Position numbers and translations under genes: made by a program. A DNA stretch of 64,000 nt from Anaerolineales bacterium. Its GTDB lineage: Bacteria; Chloroflexota; Anaerolineae; 4572-78; J111. The notes under the pieces were generated by a model. The model saw only the letters and a program-made list of their open reading frames with translations, was not told the origin of the DNA and searched no databases. Location: NCBI GenBank assembly GCA_015075185.1, contig JABTUW010000005.1:434001-498000 (forward strand). The letters run 5' to 3'. Positions 32,621 to 41,250 of this stretch are shown here, one piece after another (the stretch's first letter is position 1; every line of letters begins with the position of its first letter).

Positions 32621-33469
32621 TCAACCTCCCTTCAATTCGGTCTCTTGCCAGATAATCGCAGCACCATAACCAACCACCGAGCCAAATTCACCCGAGACGT
32701 CGCCTGAAGTGGCATGGTGCAGGATACTCACGCGGTTAGCCCCTAATTGCCTGGCCGCCCACAGCACCGCCGCAATCGCCGCCCGCCCACATGCAAAACC
32801 GACCCCTTCGCTTTCAGCCTCCATCACCCCCAGAGGGTCAAAGGCTTCAAGACGACGCAGCAACTCTGCATCCAAGCGGCACGCTATCTTGTGCGGGTAA
32901 AAATGAGACAAATCGGAGCTGGCCACGAGCAGCGCCGGCCGTCCTTGCAGGGTCACTGCCAGGGCTTGCCCTAATGCTTTCGCTACGGGCGTCCGTTGAT
33001 CCTGGATCATTACCGGCAACAGGCAGAACCTGCCCAGGACGTGCTGTAAGAATGGAAGTTCGATTTCCAGCGAATGTTCCTGGTCGCGGGACAGTGGGAT
33101 CAGGCCCTCATCAAGACATTCACACAGCCTGCGATCAAGCTCAGCGACAGCTTGAATATCTATTTCGATCAGGCCGAGGGGAGTCTGATAGGCCGTATGA
33201 GCCGTGGTCAGCAAAGAGGCAGAGTGGCCGTGATGGAACGGCGAAATGACCGCAACCACCTCCGGCTGCAGCCCCAGCAGGCATTTGAAAGCGTAGGCTG
33301 CTACCGGGCCGGAATAAAAATAGCCAGCGTGGGGAACCACGATACCCCACACTTTGCCGCCGGGTGGTTTTACCCGAGCTTGATCCAGGTATTGGTTGAG
33401 TTCCCAGGTCAGAGCCTCAGGCTGGCTCGGATACCAGCTTCCGGCAATAGGTGAAGGTCGAACATTCAT
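32621..33469 (-). CDS. MEMO1-family protein (AmmeMemoRadiSam protein B)
   Basis: The 282-residue protein matches the MEMO family, related to class III extradiol dioxygenases. Marks are RPSPIAGSWYPSQPEAL (about 4-20), GIVVPHAGYFYSGPVAAYAFK with the metal His (about 42-62), ISPFHHGH, LVASSDLSHF (about 187-196) and the catalytic-type Cys region EGVGFACGRAAIAAVLWAA. In many microbes it is encoded with AMMECR1 and a radical SAM protein, but neither partner is nearby here. Its activity is not established. A GGGGAGG site precedes the ATG. Confidence 0.9.
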   Translation of the reverse strand: MNVRPSPIAGSWYPSQPEALTWELNQYLDQARVKPPGGKVWGIVVPHAGYFYSGPVAAYAFKCLLGLQPEVVAVISPFHHGHSASLLTTAHTAYQTPLGLIEIDIQAVAELDRRLCECLDEGLIPLSRDQEHSLEIELPFLQHVLGRFCLLPVMIQDQRTPVAKALGQALAVTLQGRPALLVASSDLSHFYPHKIACRLDAELLRRLEAFDPLGVMEAESEGVGFACGRAAIAAVLWAARQLGANRVSILHHATSGDVSGEFGSVVGYGAAIIWQETELKGG

Positions 33470-33532
33470 TGCTACCTCCCCTCTTTATGGAAAAAGATGC
33501 AACGAGATTAATAATTGTAAAAAGCTAATAAT

Positions 33533-34090
33533 TCACCAAGCCTCTAGTCCAAAGTAGATCGGTTCACTCTCGAAGGAAGGTTGGCTGCGCTTCCCTTTCT
33601 GAGATAAGAATAGCATCATCAGCAGGAGGTGATAAACATTAGGGGCTTCTTGGGGGCCAGCTAATGTCGTGGACTTCTCCATTGCAACCCACCCACTCCT
33701 GGCATAGAATCTATTTAGGGTTGGAGCGCACCAAAGCAACCCAATATCGGCGTCACTGGTCTTGATGTAGGCCGTTCCGGCTTCTACAATCTGGTGACCG
33801 TATCCCCGCCCACGGAAGGCTGGAATCGTGAAGACACCGGAGAGACCATAAGCCTTATAGATTACACCGGCATGTTCAAGATATTTCCAGACGACTTCGA
33901 GATGGCTGATGAGAAAACTATCCTCCACGAGAACAAAATGGAGGGGATGATTTTCCTGATGAGAAGCCCACTCGCGCCGTTGGGCCTCAGTGATAAAACC
34001 TTCTGGCCAGGTTATTCTAAGAAAAGAGAGGATCTGACATTGTAAGACGGCTGGCAATTCTTTGGTTGGATAGATCAACTGTCGAATCAT
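33533..34090 (-). CDS. GNAT-family N-acetyltransferase
   Basis: A 185-residue GNAT protein with the acetyl-CoA binding motif A GVFTIPAFRGRGYGHQIVEAGTAYI (about 84-108, R/GxxGxG/A in RGRGYGHQ) and the following NRFYARSGWVAME segment. The N-terminal portion (SFLRITWPEGFITEAQRREW) is like aminoglycoside-type or uncharacterised GNATs. The acceptor is unknown. The ribosome site before the ATG is weak. A palindromic element (34142-34298) lies immediately upstream and could affect its expression. Confidence 0.82.
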   Translation of the reverse strand: MIRQLIYPTKELPAVLQCQILSFLRITWPEGFITEAQRREWASHQENHPLHFVLVEDSFLISHLEVVWKYLEHAGVIYKAYGLSGVFTIPAFRGRGYGHQIVEAGTAYIKTSDADIGLLWCAPTLNRFYARSGWVAMEKSTTLAGPQEAPNVYHLLLMMLFLSQKGKRSQPSFESEPIYFGLEAW

Positions 34091-34141
34091 TTCTACCCAA
34101 TTTCACCGTTTGCGCCATTTATCCTTAAACACGATAGTCAT

Positions 34142-34298
34142 TCAGGTTACAGGAGTTACGCGGTCATGTCATTTCGAGCGACGATAGGAGCGAGAAATCC
34201 CTCGAAACGTCTCTTGCACGAGGCGGCATTAGGGATTTCTCCCTCCGCTCCGGTCGAAATGACATACTTAGGCTCACCGCGTAACTCCTGTCAGGTTA
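34142..34298. mobile_element. Putative 141-bp MITE with 8-bp direct repeats
   Basis: Positions 34150-34290 begin CAGGAGTTACGCGGT and end with its exact 15-base complement. An inner core GTCATTTCGA...AGAAATCCCT is also inverted. Perfect copies of TCAGGTTA (34142-34149 and 34291-34298) flank the element. It has no coding capacity. The core is shared with the element at 59960-60142. Confidence 0.75.
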
Positions 34299-34322
34299 GG
34301 GGTGATCATACCTCAAACCCGA

Positions 34323-35093
34323 TTATTTCAAGAAAACTCTTTCAGGGTCTACGACTTCGCGGAGAATATGTAACTCCTCGCGGGTAGGCTCTGGTGTTTC
34401 AACTGCACCCGCGATGTCCAGCGCAAACCCTGTATCCTCAGCCACGGCCTGAGGAGTGAAGCCAGGATGATAAGTGGCCAGATAGATAACTTTGGTGTCA
34501 GCTTGAAAGCGCATAACACCCTTGGTAGTCACCACCACGCTCGGCCCGCCCCTCACCAGGCCGGCTTTGCGGCGGCTGTCCCTGCCTTGCAGCCAGCCAG
34601 GACTGGTAATGTAATCTACTTTTTCAGGGAAACGCCGCTTCTCGTGCCGGGCAATGATAATTGTGCGCCGGGCCAGGCAGGCGATATCGCATGCGCCGCC
34701 GCTGCCGGAGAAGCGGACTTGCGGATGGCAGGGGTCTGGCCCAATCGAGGTGCTGTTGATGTTGCCAAAGCGGTCAACCTGGGCCCCACTCAGAAAGCCG
34801 ACATCCACCCGTCCGGCCTGCAGTACGTACGAAAAAACCTCGTTCAGACCGGCGGCTATAGCCGCCCCACGCAGCGCCCGCGGATCGCCCACCGACATAG
34901 GCAGGTGAGCCAGTTGGCTGGCTACTGTGCCGGCTTGAAAAATAATACAGCAGTTGGGAGCGTGGGTGTGCTGAGCCAGCATGGCTCCCAGCATAGGCAG
35001 GCCGGTCCCGGCGAAAACCACTTCGCCATCCTTTATTTCATGAGCCGCGGTCACAGCCATCAGCTCAATTAAGGTGTACGGATTATCTGCCAT
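34323..35093 (-). CDS. CoA-transferase, beta subunit (glutaconate/3-oxoacid type)
   Basis: The 256-residue protein is the B-type subunit of a family I CoA-transferase. Marks are TAAHEIKDGEVVFAGTGLPMLGAMLAQ (about 15-41), the LSGAQVDRFGNINSTSIG region (about 100-117) and a GSGGACDIACLARRTIIIARHEKRRFPEKVDYITSPGW segment. Its ATG overlaps the alpha stop by one base (TAATG), so translation is coupled. In family I the catalytic Glu lies in this subunit. It could act on 3-oxoadipate made by the hydroxyquinol pathway or on another dicarboxylate; this is inference. Confidence 0.85.
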   Translation of the reverse strand: MADNPYTLIELMAVTAAHEIKDGEVVFAGTGLPMLGAMLAQHTHAPNCCIIFQAGTVASQLAHLPMSVGDPRALRGAAIAAGLNEVFSYVLQAGRVDVGFLSGAQVDRFGNINSTSIGPDPCHPQVRFSGSGGACDIACLARRTIIIARHEKRRFPEKVDYITSPGWLQGRDSRRKAGLVRGGPSVVVTTKGVMRFQADTKVIYLATYHPGFTPQAVAEDTGFALDIAGAVETPEPTREELHILREVVDPERVFLK

Positions 35094-36058
35094 TAGCCCA
35101 ACCTCCTCTTTAAGTGCGGGCTGTAACCATAGGCCGGGTGAGCTTTCAGACTTTCAAGCTGGGCAGGACCACCTACGGCCCCCAGGTACTCGGAGTAATT
35201 TTTCACCCCATACACAAATTTCTCCAGATATTGCTGGAAGGCAGCGCCGTCTTTGGCGCTGTGGTGATAAAGCGTGAGCTGCCGGGGGTCGTAGTCGTAA
35301 TAGTTAAAGACGGCGTAGGGATGCGCTCCGAAGGGGACGTGGCACACATGGTTGATCACAAAGTAAGGTAAGGGGTTGCGCTCCGGCTCCTGGCGCAGCA
35401 CCTCCTCGGCTACAATCTCCTCGGCTGTGACAATCACCGTGTCGGCGCACAGGGCTTGCTGCACATCGGCAAAGGTCTGCCCTTCAATGCGGACGGTGCC
35501 AAACACAGAAGCCTTCTGCACATGCAACACCGCAAAATCGGTGTGAATGGCCGGCACCAACACCACCCGGTCCTCAGGATGAAAGGGAGAGTCCATCACA
35601 TGCAGCTTTTGGGGAGCCGCCCGGGGATCTGCCACCCGCTGTTCCCGGCTCAATGCCTGCCTCGAAGCGATGTCGCTGCCGAGCAAACTGCGGATAGGCA
35701 TAAAGGGCAGGCCCATCGCCCCGGCGGTAAAACGGGCCACCATGGCAAAGTTGCTGTAATCCTCCCACTCGATCTCACCACGCTGGACGGCCGCTCGCCA
35801 GCGGCAGCCAATCGTATTGAAGGCCTCGTCGGCTTCATAGGCCAATTCTACCCGCTTCACACAGCCTGCACCGATGAGTATATCCCAATCTCCGCCGGGG
35901 GAATGTCCAAACAGATACAGGTTGCGCCGTTTTAGCCGGATCAGTTCGTAGACAAAGGCCATGGGATGGCGTTGGGTGGTAAAACCACCGAAGGAGAGGG
36001 TCGCTCCATCCGGCACCAGGGCTGCCGCTTCAGCCAGTTCTATGATTTTTTTTGACAT
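35093..36058 (-). CDS. CoA-transferase, alpha subunit (glutaconate/3-oxoacid type)
   Basis: The 321-residue protein matches the A subunit of glutaconate-type CoA-transferases. It opens IELAEAAALVPDGATLSFGGFTTQRHPMAFVYELIRL, followed by LYLFGHSPGGDWDILIGAGCVKRVELAYEADE and MPIRSLLGSDI. It binds CoA in the alpha/beta complex. A GGAGA site lies 6 bases before the ATG. The two subunits form a small operon oriented away from the 36.1 kb genes. The natural substrate is undetermined. Confidence 0.85.
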   Translation of the reverse strand: MSKKIIELAEAAALVPDGATLSFGGFTTQRHPMAFVYELIRLKRRNLYLFGHSPGGDWDILIGAGCVKRVELAYEADEAFNTIGCRWRAAVQRGEIEWEDYSNFAMVARFTAGAMGLPFMPIRSLLGSDIASRQALSREQRVADPRAAPQKLHVMDSPFHPEDRVVLVPAIHTDFAVLHVQKASVFGTVRIEGQTFADVQQALCADTVIVTAEEIVAEEVLRQEPERNPLPYFVINHVCHVPFGAHPYAVFNYYDYDPRQLTLYHHSAKDGAAFQQYLEKFVYGVKNYSEYLGAVGGPAQLESLKAHPAYGYSPHLKRRLG

Positions 36059-36077
36059 AGGCCATCTCCTGTGGTTG

Positions 36078-36461
36078 CTACTTTCGGCACAACTCTCTTT
36101 CTAACGCCCTGGCCTCCTCTACCAGGGCTTTGGCTTCCCGGTTTAGAGCGTCCAGAAGTTTTTGCTCTGTCTCAATGATGATCTCAATCCTCCGGCGTTG
36201 GTTCGCCAGACCAGCTTGCTCACTTAGATAGGAGGGCCGGTTTTGAGCAAAAACCCAAATAGCCGGGAGCAGCCTGACATACAGACCCAACAGGTACTTG
36301 GGCAGGTAGGCGGGAATGTAGGGGAACATCTGAGTCACCTCTACTGCCAACTTTGCTCGCTCAGCGGAGAGCAAGGCTTGAAGCTCATCGTATCGCTTTG
36401 CCTCCAGGAGTTCTTGACACTGCTGTTTTAACGTCTTATACGGCACACTAACATTGACCAT
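36078..36461 (-). CDS. Hypothetical helical protein, 127 residues
   Basis: I do not recognise the family. The product is largely helical and charged, with a C-terminal coiled-coil-like stretch (IIIETEQKLLDALNREAKALVEEARALERELCRK) and a moderately hydrophobic segment YIPAYLPKYLLGLYVRLLPAIWVFA (about 50-74) that could be membrane associated. The ATG at 36461 is preferred over 36554 because AAGGAA/AAAGG lies before it. The gene ends 20 bp before the CoA-transferase alpha gene and may lead into that operon. Confidence 0.55.
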   Translation of the reverse strand: MVNVSVPYKTLKQQCQELLEAKRYDELQALLSAERAKLAVEVTQMFPYIPAYLPKYLLGLYVRLLPAIWVFAQNRPSYLSEQAGLANQRRRIEIIIETEQKLLDALNREAKALVEEARALERELCRK

Positions 36462-36547
36462 ACCTTTTATTTCCTTTTCCAACCAGAGGTGAGTTGGATA
36501 ATCCAAGTGCCTCAGACAACTCATTTTCACATTTCGGGTTGTCTGGC

Positions 36548-36910
36548 TCAACACGTCACGTGGAACAGGCCGATGATAGCCCCTTTAGCCTCATTCCAGA
36601 CTCGGATGGCCTGGGGCGTGGGTAACAACTCCACCGGACATTTCTGGCGCTGGAAATAATCAGCCGCCTCGTCCGACAACTTGACCATGCCGGATTGCCC
36701 CGTGCCGATGATCAGCCGCTTTGCTCCGGCCTGGTAAACATGGATTGCCTCCTCTAGCGAAATAATGTGCGACGTGCCATAGATCGCTTTGGACAGTTTT
36801 TTCTTGCGCTTTGTAACTGAACCATCCAGCCGGACGATGACATCATGCTCGAAAACCACTCCTTCAATAGTAATCGAGCCAAACTTGGTCTGGTCAATGG
36901 TGGGTTTCAT
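36548..36910 (-). CDS. MTH938/NDUFAF3-domain protein
   Basis: The 120-residue protein matches the MTH938-like fold (bacterial and archaeal DUF498/DUF598, related to NDUFAF3). Typical segments are FGSITIEGVVFEHDVIVRLDGSV (about 10-32), VYQAGAKRLIIGTGQSGMVKLSDEAADYF (about 58-86) and LLPTPQAIRVWNE. The function of the family in bacteria is unknown. The gene sits about 50 bases downstream of small-RNA-like unit B, on the same strand, so that unit could act as its attenuated leader. A GGGGAAAG site precedes the ATG. Confidence 0.82.
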   Translation of the reverse strand: MKPTIDQTKFGSITIEGVVFEHDVIVRLDGSVTKRKKKLSKAIYGTSHIISLEEAIHVYQAGAKRLIIGTGQSGMVKLSDEAADYFQRQKCPVELLPTPQAIRVWNEAKGAIIGLFHVTC

Positions 36911-36960
36911 CTTTCCCCTTACTGCCTGCTCACTCGCAGTTAATCCGTTGAATAAACAAC

Positions 36961-37072
36961 AAAAAACGCCGCCCGTTGAACGAGGCGGCGTACTGGCGGA
37001 ACAAAGGAGGACGTAATCGTATGTGTGGTTTGGGCATCCCCCCTTGTTTGGTACTAAAAGCTATTTACTTTT
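36961..37072 (-). ncRNA. Small RNA-like unit, copy B (~112 nt)
   Basis: The promoter TTGAAG (37107-37102), a 17-base spacer and TATAAT (37084-37079) on the - strand lead into ~112 bases. These end in CGCCGCC...GGCGGCG (36973-36967 with 36990-36984) and TTTTTT (36966-36961). Size, hexamers, spacer and internal motifs match copy A at 23541-23651, while the remaining bases differ. It has no coding frame. It may be an independent RNA or an attenuated leader of the 36548 gene. Confidence 0.65.
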
Positions 37073-37176
37073 GGTAATATTATACCATATCTGCTGAGCG
37101 ACTTCAATACAGAAAAGCAAAGACACTTTGCCAGTCTAAGACGTCTTTATTCGGGGATCATCAAATAATGTTGCAG

Positions 37177-37821
37177 CTAAAGTAGTTCGGCCAGTGTTGG
37201 CAGCAAGTCCGGCCAGTGACCGTTTCCCTGAACGATCCGGATTGCCTCATTAATAACCTGCGCCTCCTGCCGATATGACTCGCCCCGTAATTGAGGGGGG
37301 ACGTGCTGCATATGTTCTTTAATTGTCGCCAATCCCACCACAAAAAGAGTGAACGGTTCGACCTGGGCCAGGCGTGCCTCGAAGCCTGCCTCCTTTCCGG
37401 CCCATTCAGCCCGCCGTCTGGCCAGGAATGACTCAAACTCGGTGACCAAGACTGTGGGAGTGTCTTGGCCTTGTACCAGGTGAAAAATGGGCGCTGGCGA
37501 GGTTAATTGGCAACTCGTGTATAAACTGTGGTTGGTTATTTCCATTTCACCGCCGAAGGTAAAAGCTGTGACCATCTTATCCCGATAATCCTGCAATATC
37601 ACCCGGCCTGGACCAACCCGCAACGGGCTTTGTCCGGTCCAGGAGTGGCCAATGGTTGCTCTCACCAGGTCTTGATCCGCCTTGAACACAAATAAATGCA
37701 CCTTAATAGGGTCAAAATGCTTTCCGGTCGGTTGACTGTAAATATTAATGTCCAGTTGTGAATAGGCATGAGTGCCAGGCTGGGGCATTGGGTGAAAATA
37801 ATAACCTAATTCGTTTATCAT
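37177..37821 (-). CDS. Hypothetical protein, 214 residues
   Basis: I cannot place this protein. It is soluble, with a beta-rich first half (PGTHAYSQLDINIYSQPTGKHFDPIKVHLFVFKAD ... VGPGRVILQDYRDKMVTAFTFGGEMEI) and a helical second half containing FLARRRAEWAGKEAGFEARLAQVEPFTLFVVGLATIKEHMQ. No signal peptide or Cys-rich motif is seen. The start ATG at 37821 has an AAAGGAG site; the longer frame is unsupported. It is the last - strand gene before the replication/partition region. Confidence 0.55.
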   Translation of the reverse strand: MINELGYYFHPMPQPGTHAYSQLDINIYSQPTGKHFDPIKVHLFVFKADQDLVRATIGHSWTGQSPLRVGPGRVILQDYRDKMVTAFTFGGEMEITNHSLYTSCQLTSPAPIFHLVQGQDTPTVLVTEFESFLARRRAEWAGKEAGFEARLAQVEPFTLFVVGLATIKEHMQHVPPQLRGESYRQEAQVINEAIRIVQGNGHWPDLLPTLAELL

Positions 37822-38479
37822 CGTTATTGCTCCTTTACTGGTTGATTCCCCCTTTCCCAAAGCAGAATAATATATTTTGCAGTAAAGCTGGTCTGAAATG
37901 CCGGGTCAATAACAGCGACAAATCAACTCCCGTAAGAATGATTATACCCGACCTACTGCATTAATGGAATAAAACAACTCTTTACTTCATCACCCAAAAA
38001 CTCGATCCAAATTTTTGGTCATTATGCCTCTTTATCAAAAATATTGCACAATAGCTTTCTATTTTTACGAAAATTTTTGTTAATTATTCTGAATAAGTAA
38101 AACTGGGTCATCTTATAAAAGACAGATCTTCGTTCAGCAATGAGGGAAACACAGTGGATGGCCATGTCTCGTTCCTACCCCAAGCCCGGGTTTTTACCTG
38201 GATTCTTACCGGCATAGCAGTTTTTGCTTTTCATCAAATTTGGTTTATCATATAATTGACATAAGTACAAAGTCAAACGTGAAACTGTTATCCGAGTTTT
38301 TTCCGATTTATCTCGGTTATTCTCTTGTCCCCTAAACTGGTTTTTTGTTGTACTGATTGAAGTTCTTGACTGCTCAAGTTTGTTACCGTCCTCAGTGGCG
38401 AACTGGACTAATTATTAGTTTATTAAAATTCAAACTCTGAGTAAATAGAGTATGATTACTCAATAAAGATTATCAGGTT
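37822..38479. other. AT-rich gap before the partition genes; one promoter-like site
   Basis: No gene is visible. The stretch is clearly more AT-rich than its surroundings. Near its right end TTCAAA (38429-38434), 16 bases and TATGAT (38451-38456) form a plausible promoter for the parB gene at 38480, overlapped by the inverted repeat TGAGTA...TACTCA (38438-38462). A small palindrome CTTGA-CTGC-TCAAG lies upstream at about 38369. It may mark the edge of an acquired segment, but no attachment site was identified. Confidence 0.45.
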
Positions 38480-39829
38480 ATGGCTAGAAAGAGAACGATT
38501 TCCAGTAAATCAGTCCCATTTATAGAGGTCAGCGCAGAAATGCAGGACAGCCTTCAGGAAACAGTTCCCGTCGTAGCGTCTGTAGATACAATTTTACCTG
38601 ACCCTGGTCAGCCCCGCCGTCTCTTGCCCAACGACATTATTGAAGCACTTTCCCGGGGTAGTCTCTCGCAACGTGAGGCGCTCCAGGAGTGGTTGCAGCG
38701 AGCTGAGAATGAAGCGGCGGAGCCGGCGCTCCGCCAGAATGTGCGTGAGTTGAAACGGCTGGCCCGCAGCATCGAACAACATGGCTTGATCAGCCCTATT
38801 TCCGTTCGTCAGCCCGCAGCCCACGAAGCAACACTACCCGGCATCGCCTATTTTATTGTTACAGGCGAGCGACGTTACTGGGCCCATGTGTATCTTTTAA
38901 GTGAGGGCAGGCAAATTCAGGCTGGTGAAGTTACAAGCAGCCCAGGTGAAATCAAAATCAGCTTAGCTCCGGCCGGGATTACCATCAGGGCACACCAGTT
39001 GATTGAGAATTTGTTGCGCGAGGATCTCAATGCAGTCGAACGCGCCCAGGGGATGTGGGCGCTGCGATATGAATTATCCGGGGTGAACTATAGTTCACCC
39101 CCGCCAGTTTCGCCGGACACGGACGAGGAAAAGGTAGACGAGAGTTTACCGGTCTCCCCTGCCCCACTCTCTCCCTCCACGGTGAACTATAGTTCACCTT
39201 CACTCGTGCCCTGGGCCAGGATCGAAGAGACGTTGGGCATCTCTAAACGCTACCGCATCTTTGTTACGTCAGTCCTGCAACTGAGTGAGACGGCCCAGAC
39301 GCTTGTTGTCGCCCACAATCTGGCCGAGATGACTATTCGTCCCATTACTCAGAAGCTGAAAGGCAAACCAGAGTTACAGCTCAAAGCCCTGCAACAATTG
39401 ATCGAGTGGCAGACAGCCGAGGAGGATGAAGGGCCTGAGCAGTCTATTACTGCTTCGGTCAAAGAGTTTGTTGATAAACTACTAATTGATGAATTGATTG
39501 GAGATACAACGGAATCTGAAATTCCCCCGTCGAAACGACTGCGGGCAGTTTCTTCAGCCCCTGTGGTGCGCTTCCGAGATAAAGTCCGCCAGACCCTGGA
39601 TTTTTTAAACCGGCTAAAAAAAACGGATCGGGCCGAGCTTACCAGAGCTTTGCAGTATGGTGACTACGCCGATGTGATGCTCGATTTGCGCAACCTGCGC
39701 GAGCAGATTGACACAATTCTTGCCAGCGTCCCCCCAGCCGTAGACCCAACGATGAGGCCGCCTCTCTTAGCTCCTTCAACTACAGGAGAGGCAAACCAAC
39801 CCGAGTCAGAGGATTCCCCCCAAATTTAA
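38480..39829 (+). CDS. parB: ParB-family partition protein (copy 1)
   Basis: The 449-residue protein has a ParB N-domain: ILPDPGQPRRLLP (about 39-51), LARSIEQHGLISPISVRQ and the CTP-site motif GERRYWAHVYLL (about 129-140). A helix-turn-helix-like middle (TLGISKRYRIFVTSVLQLS) and a long acidic C-terminus follow. It is about 40% larger than typical plasmid ParB. It stands alone, 5 kb from parA, and is clearly paralogous to the 45530 product. The coding sequence contains two perfect palindromes (39080-39101 and 39181-39198) that may be its own binding sites. The ribosome site is weak. Confidence 0.82.
   Translation: MARKRTISSKSVPFIEVSAEMQDSLQETVPVVASVDTILPDPGQPRRLLPNDIIEALSRGSLSQREALQEWLQRAENEAAEPALRQNVRELKRLARSIEQHGLISPISVRQPAAHEATLPGIAYFIVTGERRYWAHVYLLSEGRQIQAGEVTSSPGEIKISLAPAGITIRAHQLIENLLREDLNAVERAQGMWALRYELSGVNYSSPPPVSPDTDEEKVDESLPVSPAPLSPSTVNYSSPSLVPWARIEETLGISKRYRIFVTSVLQLSETAQTLVVAHNLAEMTIRPITQKLKGKPELQLKALQQLIEWQTAEEDEGPEQSITASVKEFVDKLLIDELIGDTTESEIPPSKRLRAVSSAPVVRFRDKVRQTLDFLNRLKKTDRAELTRALQYGDYADVMLDLRNLREQIDTILASVPPAVDPTMRPPLLAPSTTGEANQPESEDSPQI
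39080..39101. promoter_or_regulatory. parS-like palindrome in parB copy 1, site 1
   Basis: A 22-bp perfect palindrome whose 18-base core is GGTGAACTATAGTTCACC. It lies within the coding region at the GVNYSSP codons. The identical core recurs at 39181-39198. Confidence 0.7.
39181..39198. promoter_or_regulatory. parS-like palindrome in parB copy 1, site 2
   Basis: An 18-bp perfect palindrome GGTGAACTATAGTTCACC, centred 99 bp from site 1 and encoding the same VNYSSP peptide. Confidence 0.7.
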
Positions 39830-39901
39830 TACTGTGTTCGACAGACGTTTTAATGGCTTGCTGCCCAACCGAAGAAAGAATTGCCCCGTCTTAAAATATC
39901 T

Positions 39902-41167
39902 TTAAGCCGAAACCAGGGGCAGCATCTCCATGGCAGTCAGAGTTTTGAGGCGGCCCTTCCAGCGACCCAGCTCCTGCCGCTCGGAGGTTAGATTCTCCAA
40001 GAACAGCAGGACTTCGGGATCGGGTTCGCCGGCAACAGTATGGGCCAGCGGAGTGCCCGGCAGAGGATAAAAGAAATGACTATTGATGGTCGCGCCCATC
40101 TTGGTTAAGCGCCGGATAGCGGCCACGGTCATCTCCCGATCTTCAGATGTCTCTCCCGGCAGGCCAAAGATAAAATCAACAATGCACTTTAGCCCTGCCG
40201 CCACAATGATTTCGGCTGATTCAAACACTTCCTCAACCGTATGGCCGCGATGAATGAGTTGGAGCATGCGCGGCGAGCCTGATTGGGCCCCAATTACAAT
40301 GTTATCATTGGCACAATATTTCGTCACCAGGGCCATGCCTTCTTTGCTCACCGAGCCGGGCCGCACCTCCGAGGGAAACGAGCCAAAAAAGGTATTTTCC
40401 TTGCCCATTAAGCTACTCACTGCGTGGACTAAGCGTTCGACCGGCTCCAAATTGGGGTGGCGGCCATCGGGCGACCCATAACAGAAGCAATCGGCGCTGA
40501 TAAAACGGGCATAGCGCATCCCCACTTCCTCCCGCGCCTGTTTCAACCAATAGAGAATTTGCTCGACGCTGCGGTAGCGCATCCGGCCGCCCATAAAAAA
40601 GGGCGTCTGGCAAAAACTGCAAGCCCAGGGACATCCCCGCGTAATTTCGATGGCCGCCAGCTTGCGGTGTTTGATCGAGAAAGGAGGGTAAGCATCCAGG
40701 TCAACCCAGGGTCCACGCCGGGTGCGGATGAACTTCCCCGTGTCGTCCAGGTAGGCAATCCCGGTTAAGCCCTCAAATGAGGTCTCACCCGCAAAAATAC
40801 GATCCAGCAGCAGGGGAAAAGTCACCTCCCCTTCCCCGGTCACGACTGCCTGAAACCCTAGCCGCAGGGTGCTCTCCGGCTCCCCACTGGCGTGCGGACC
40901 GCCAGCCACGAGGGTTACATTTGACGGCAAAGGCTGCAGCCCTTGCAACACGGGCAGAATCTGAGGCAATTGGGGCGACATAAAGGAGAAAGCCACCACG
41001 ACATGCCGGTGGTCCATCGCCGCTTGGCGGACGCGCTCACCCAGGCCGGCCCGCCCTTGCCAGAATTCCAGGCGGAGGTCGGGCCGCTCCCGATCAAGAA
41101 TCCCGGCCAGGGCAGCAATCGAATAACGATTGTATCCTTCCATCACAAAAATTAACAGATCATTCAT
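39902..41167 (-). CDS. B12-binding-domain radical SAM protein
   Basis: The 421-residue protein has an N-terminal cobalamin-binding-like domain (VVAFSFMSPQLPQILPVLQGL ... VTLVAGGPHASGEPE, about 55-100) followed by a radical SAM core. The cluster motif CPWACSFC (about 179-186) matches the CxxxCxxC pattern. The GETSEDREMTVAAIRRLTKMGA and FYPLPGTPLA segments are like methyltransferase/oxidoreductase radical SAM proteins of the MJ_1487 type. Substrate unknown. It lies between parB copy 1 and the XRE regulator and is probably not part of the replication module functionally. Confidence 0.82.
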   Translation of the reverse strand: MNDLLIFVMEGYNRYSIAALAGILDRERPDLRLEFWQGRAGLGERVRQAAMDHRHVVVAFSFMSPQLPQILPVLQGLQPLPSNVTLVAGGPHASGEPESTLRLGFQAVVTGEGEVTFPLLLDRIFAGETSFEGLTGIAYLDDTGKFIRTRRGPWVDLDAYPPFSIKHRKLAAIEITRGCPWACSFCQTPFFMGGRMRYRSVEQILYWLKQAREEVGMRYARFISADCFCYGSPDGRHPNLEPVERLVHAVSSLMGKENTFFGSFPSEVRPGSVSKEGMALVTKYCANDNIVIGAQSGSPRMLQLIHRGHTVEEVFESAEIIVAAGLKCIVDFIFGLPGETSEDREMTVAAIRRLTKMGATINSHFFYPLPGTPLAHTVAGEPDPEVLLFLENLTSERQELGRWKGRLKTLTAMEMLPLVSA

Positions 41168-41250
41168 GACTGCCTCTCCTGGTTGCTTCCACCGTCACAG
41201 CTTTTTCTGTCAGGAACCTATCCCTGCCCGTTTCCAGGTATTTTAGCAGC

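Noticed and set aside
38480..39829. Frameshift or truncation in parB copy 1
   Set aside because: The domain order matches copy 2 throughout; the extra length lies in the linker and acidic tail.
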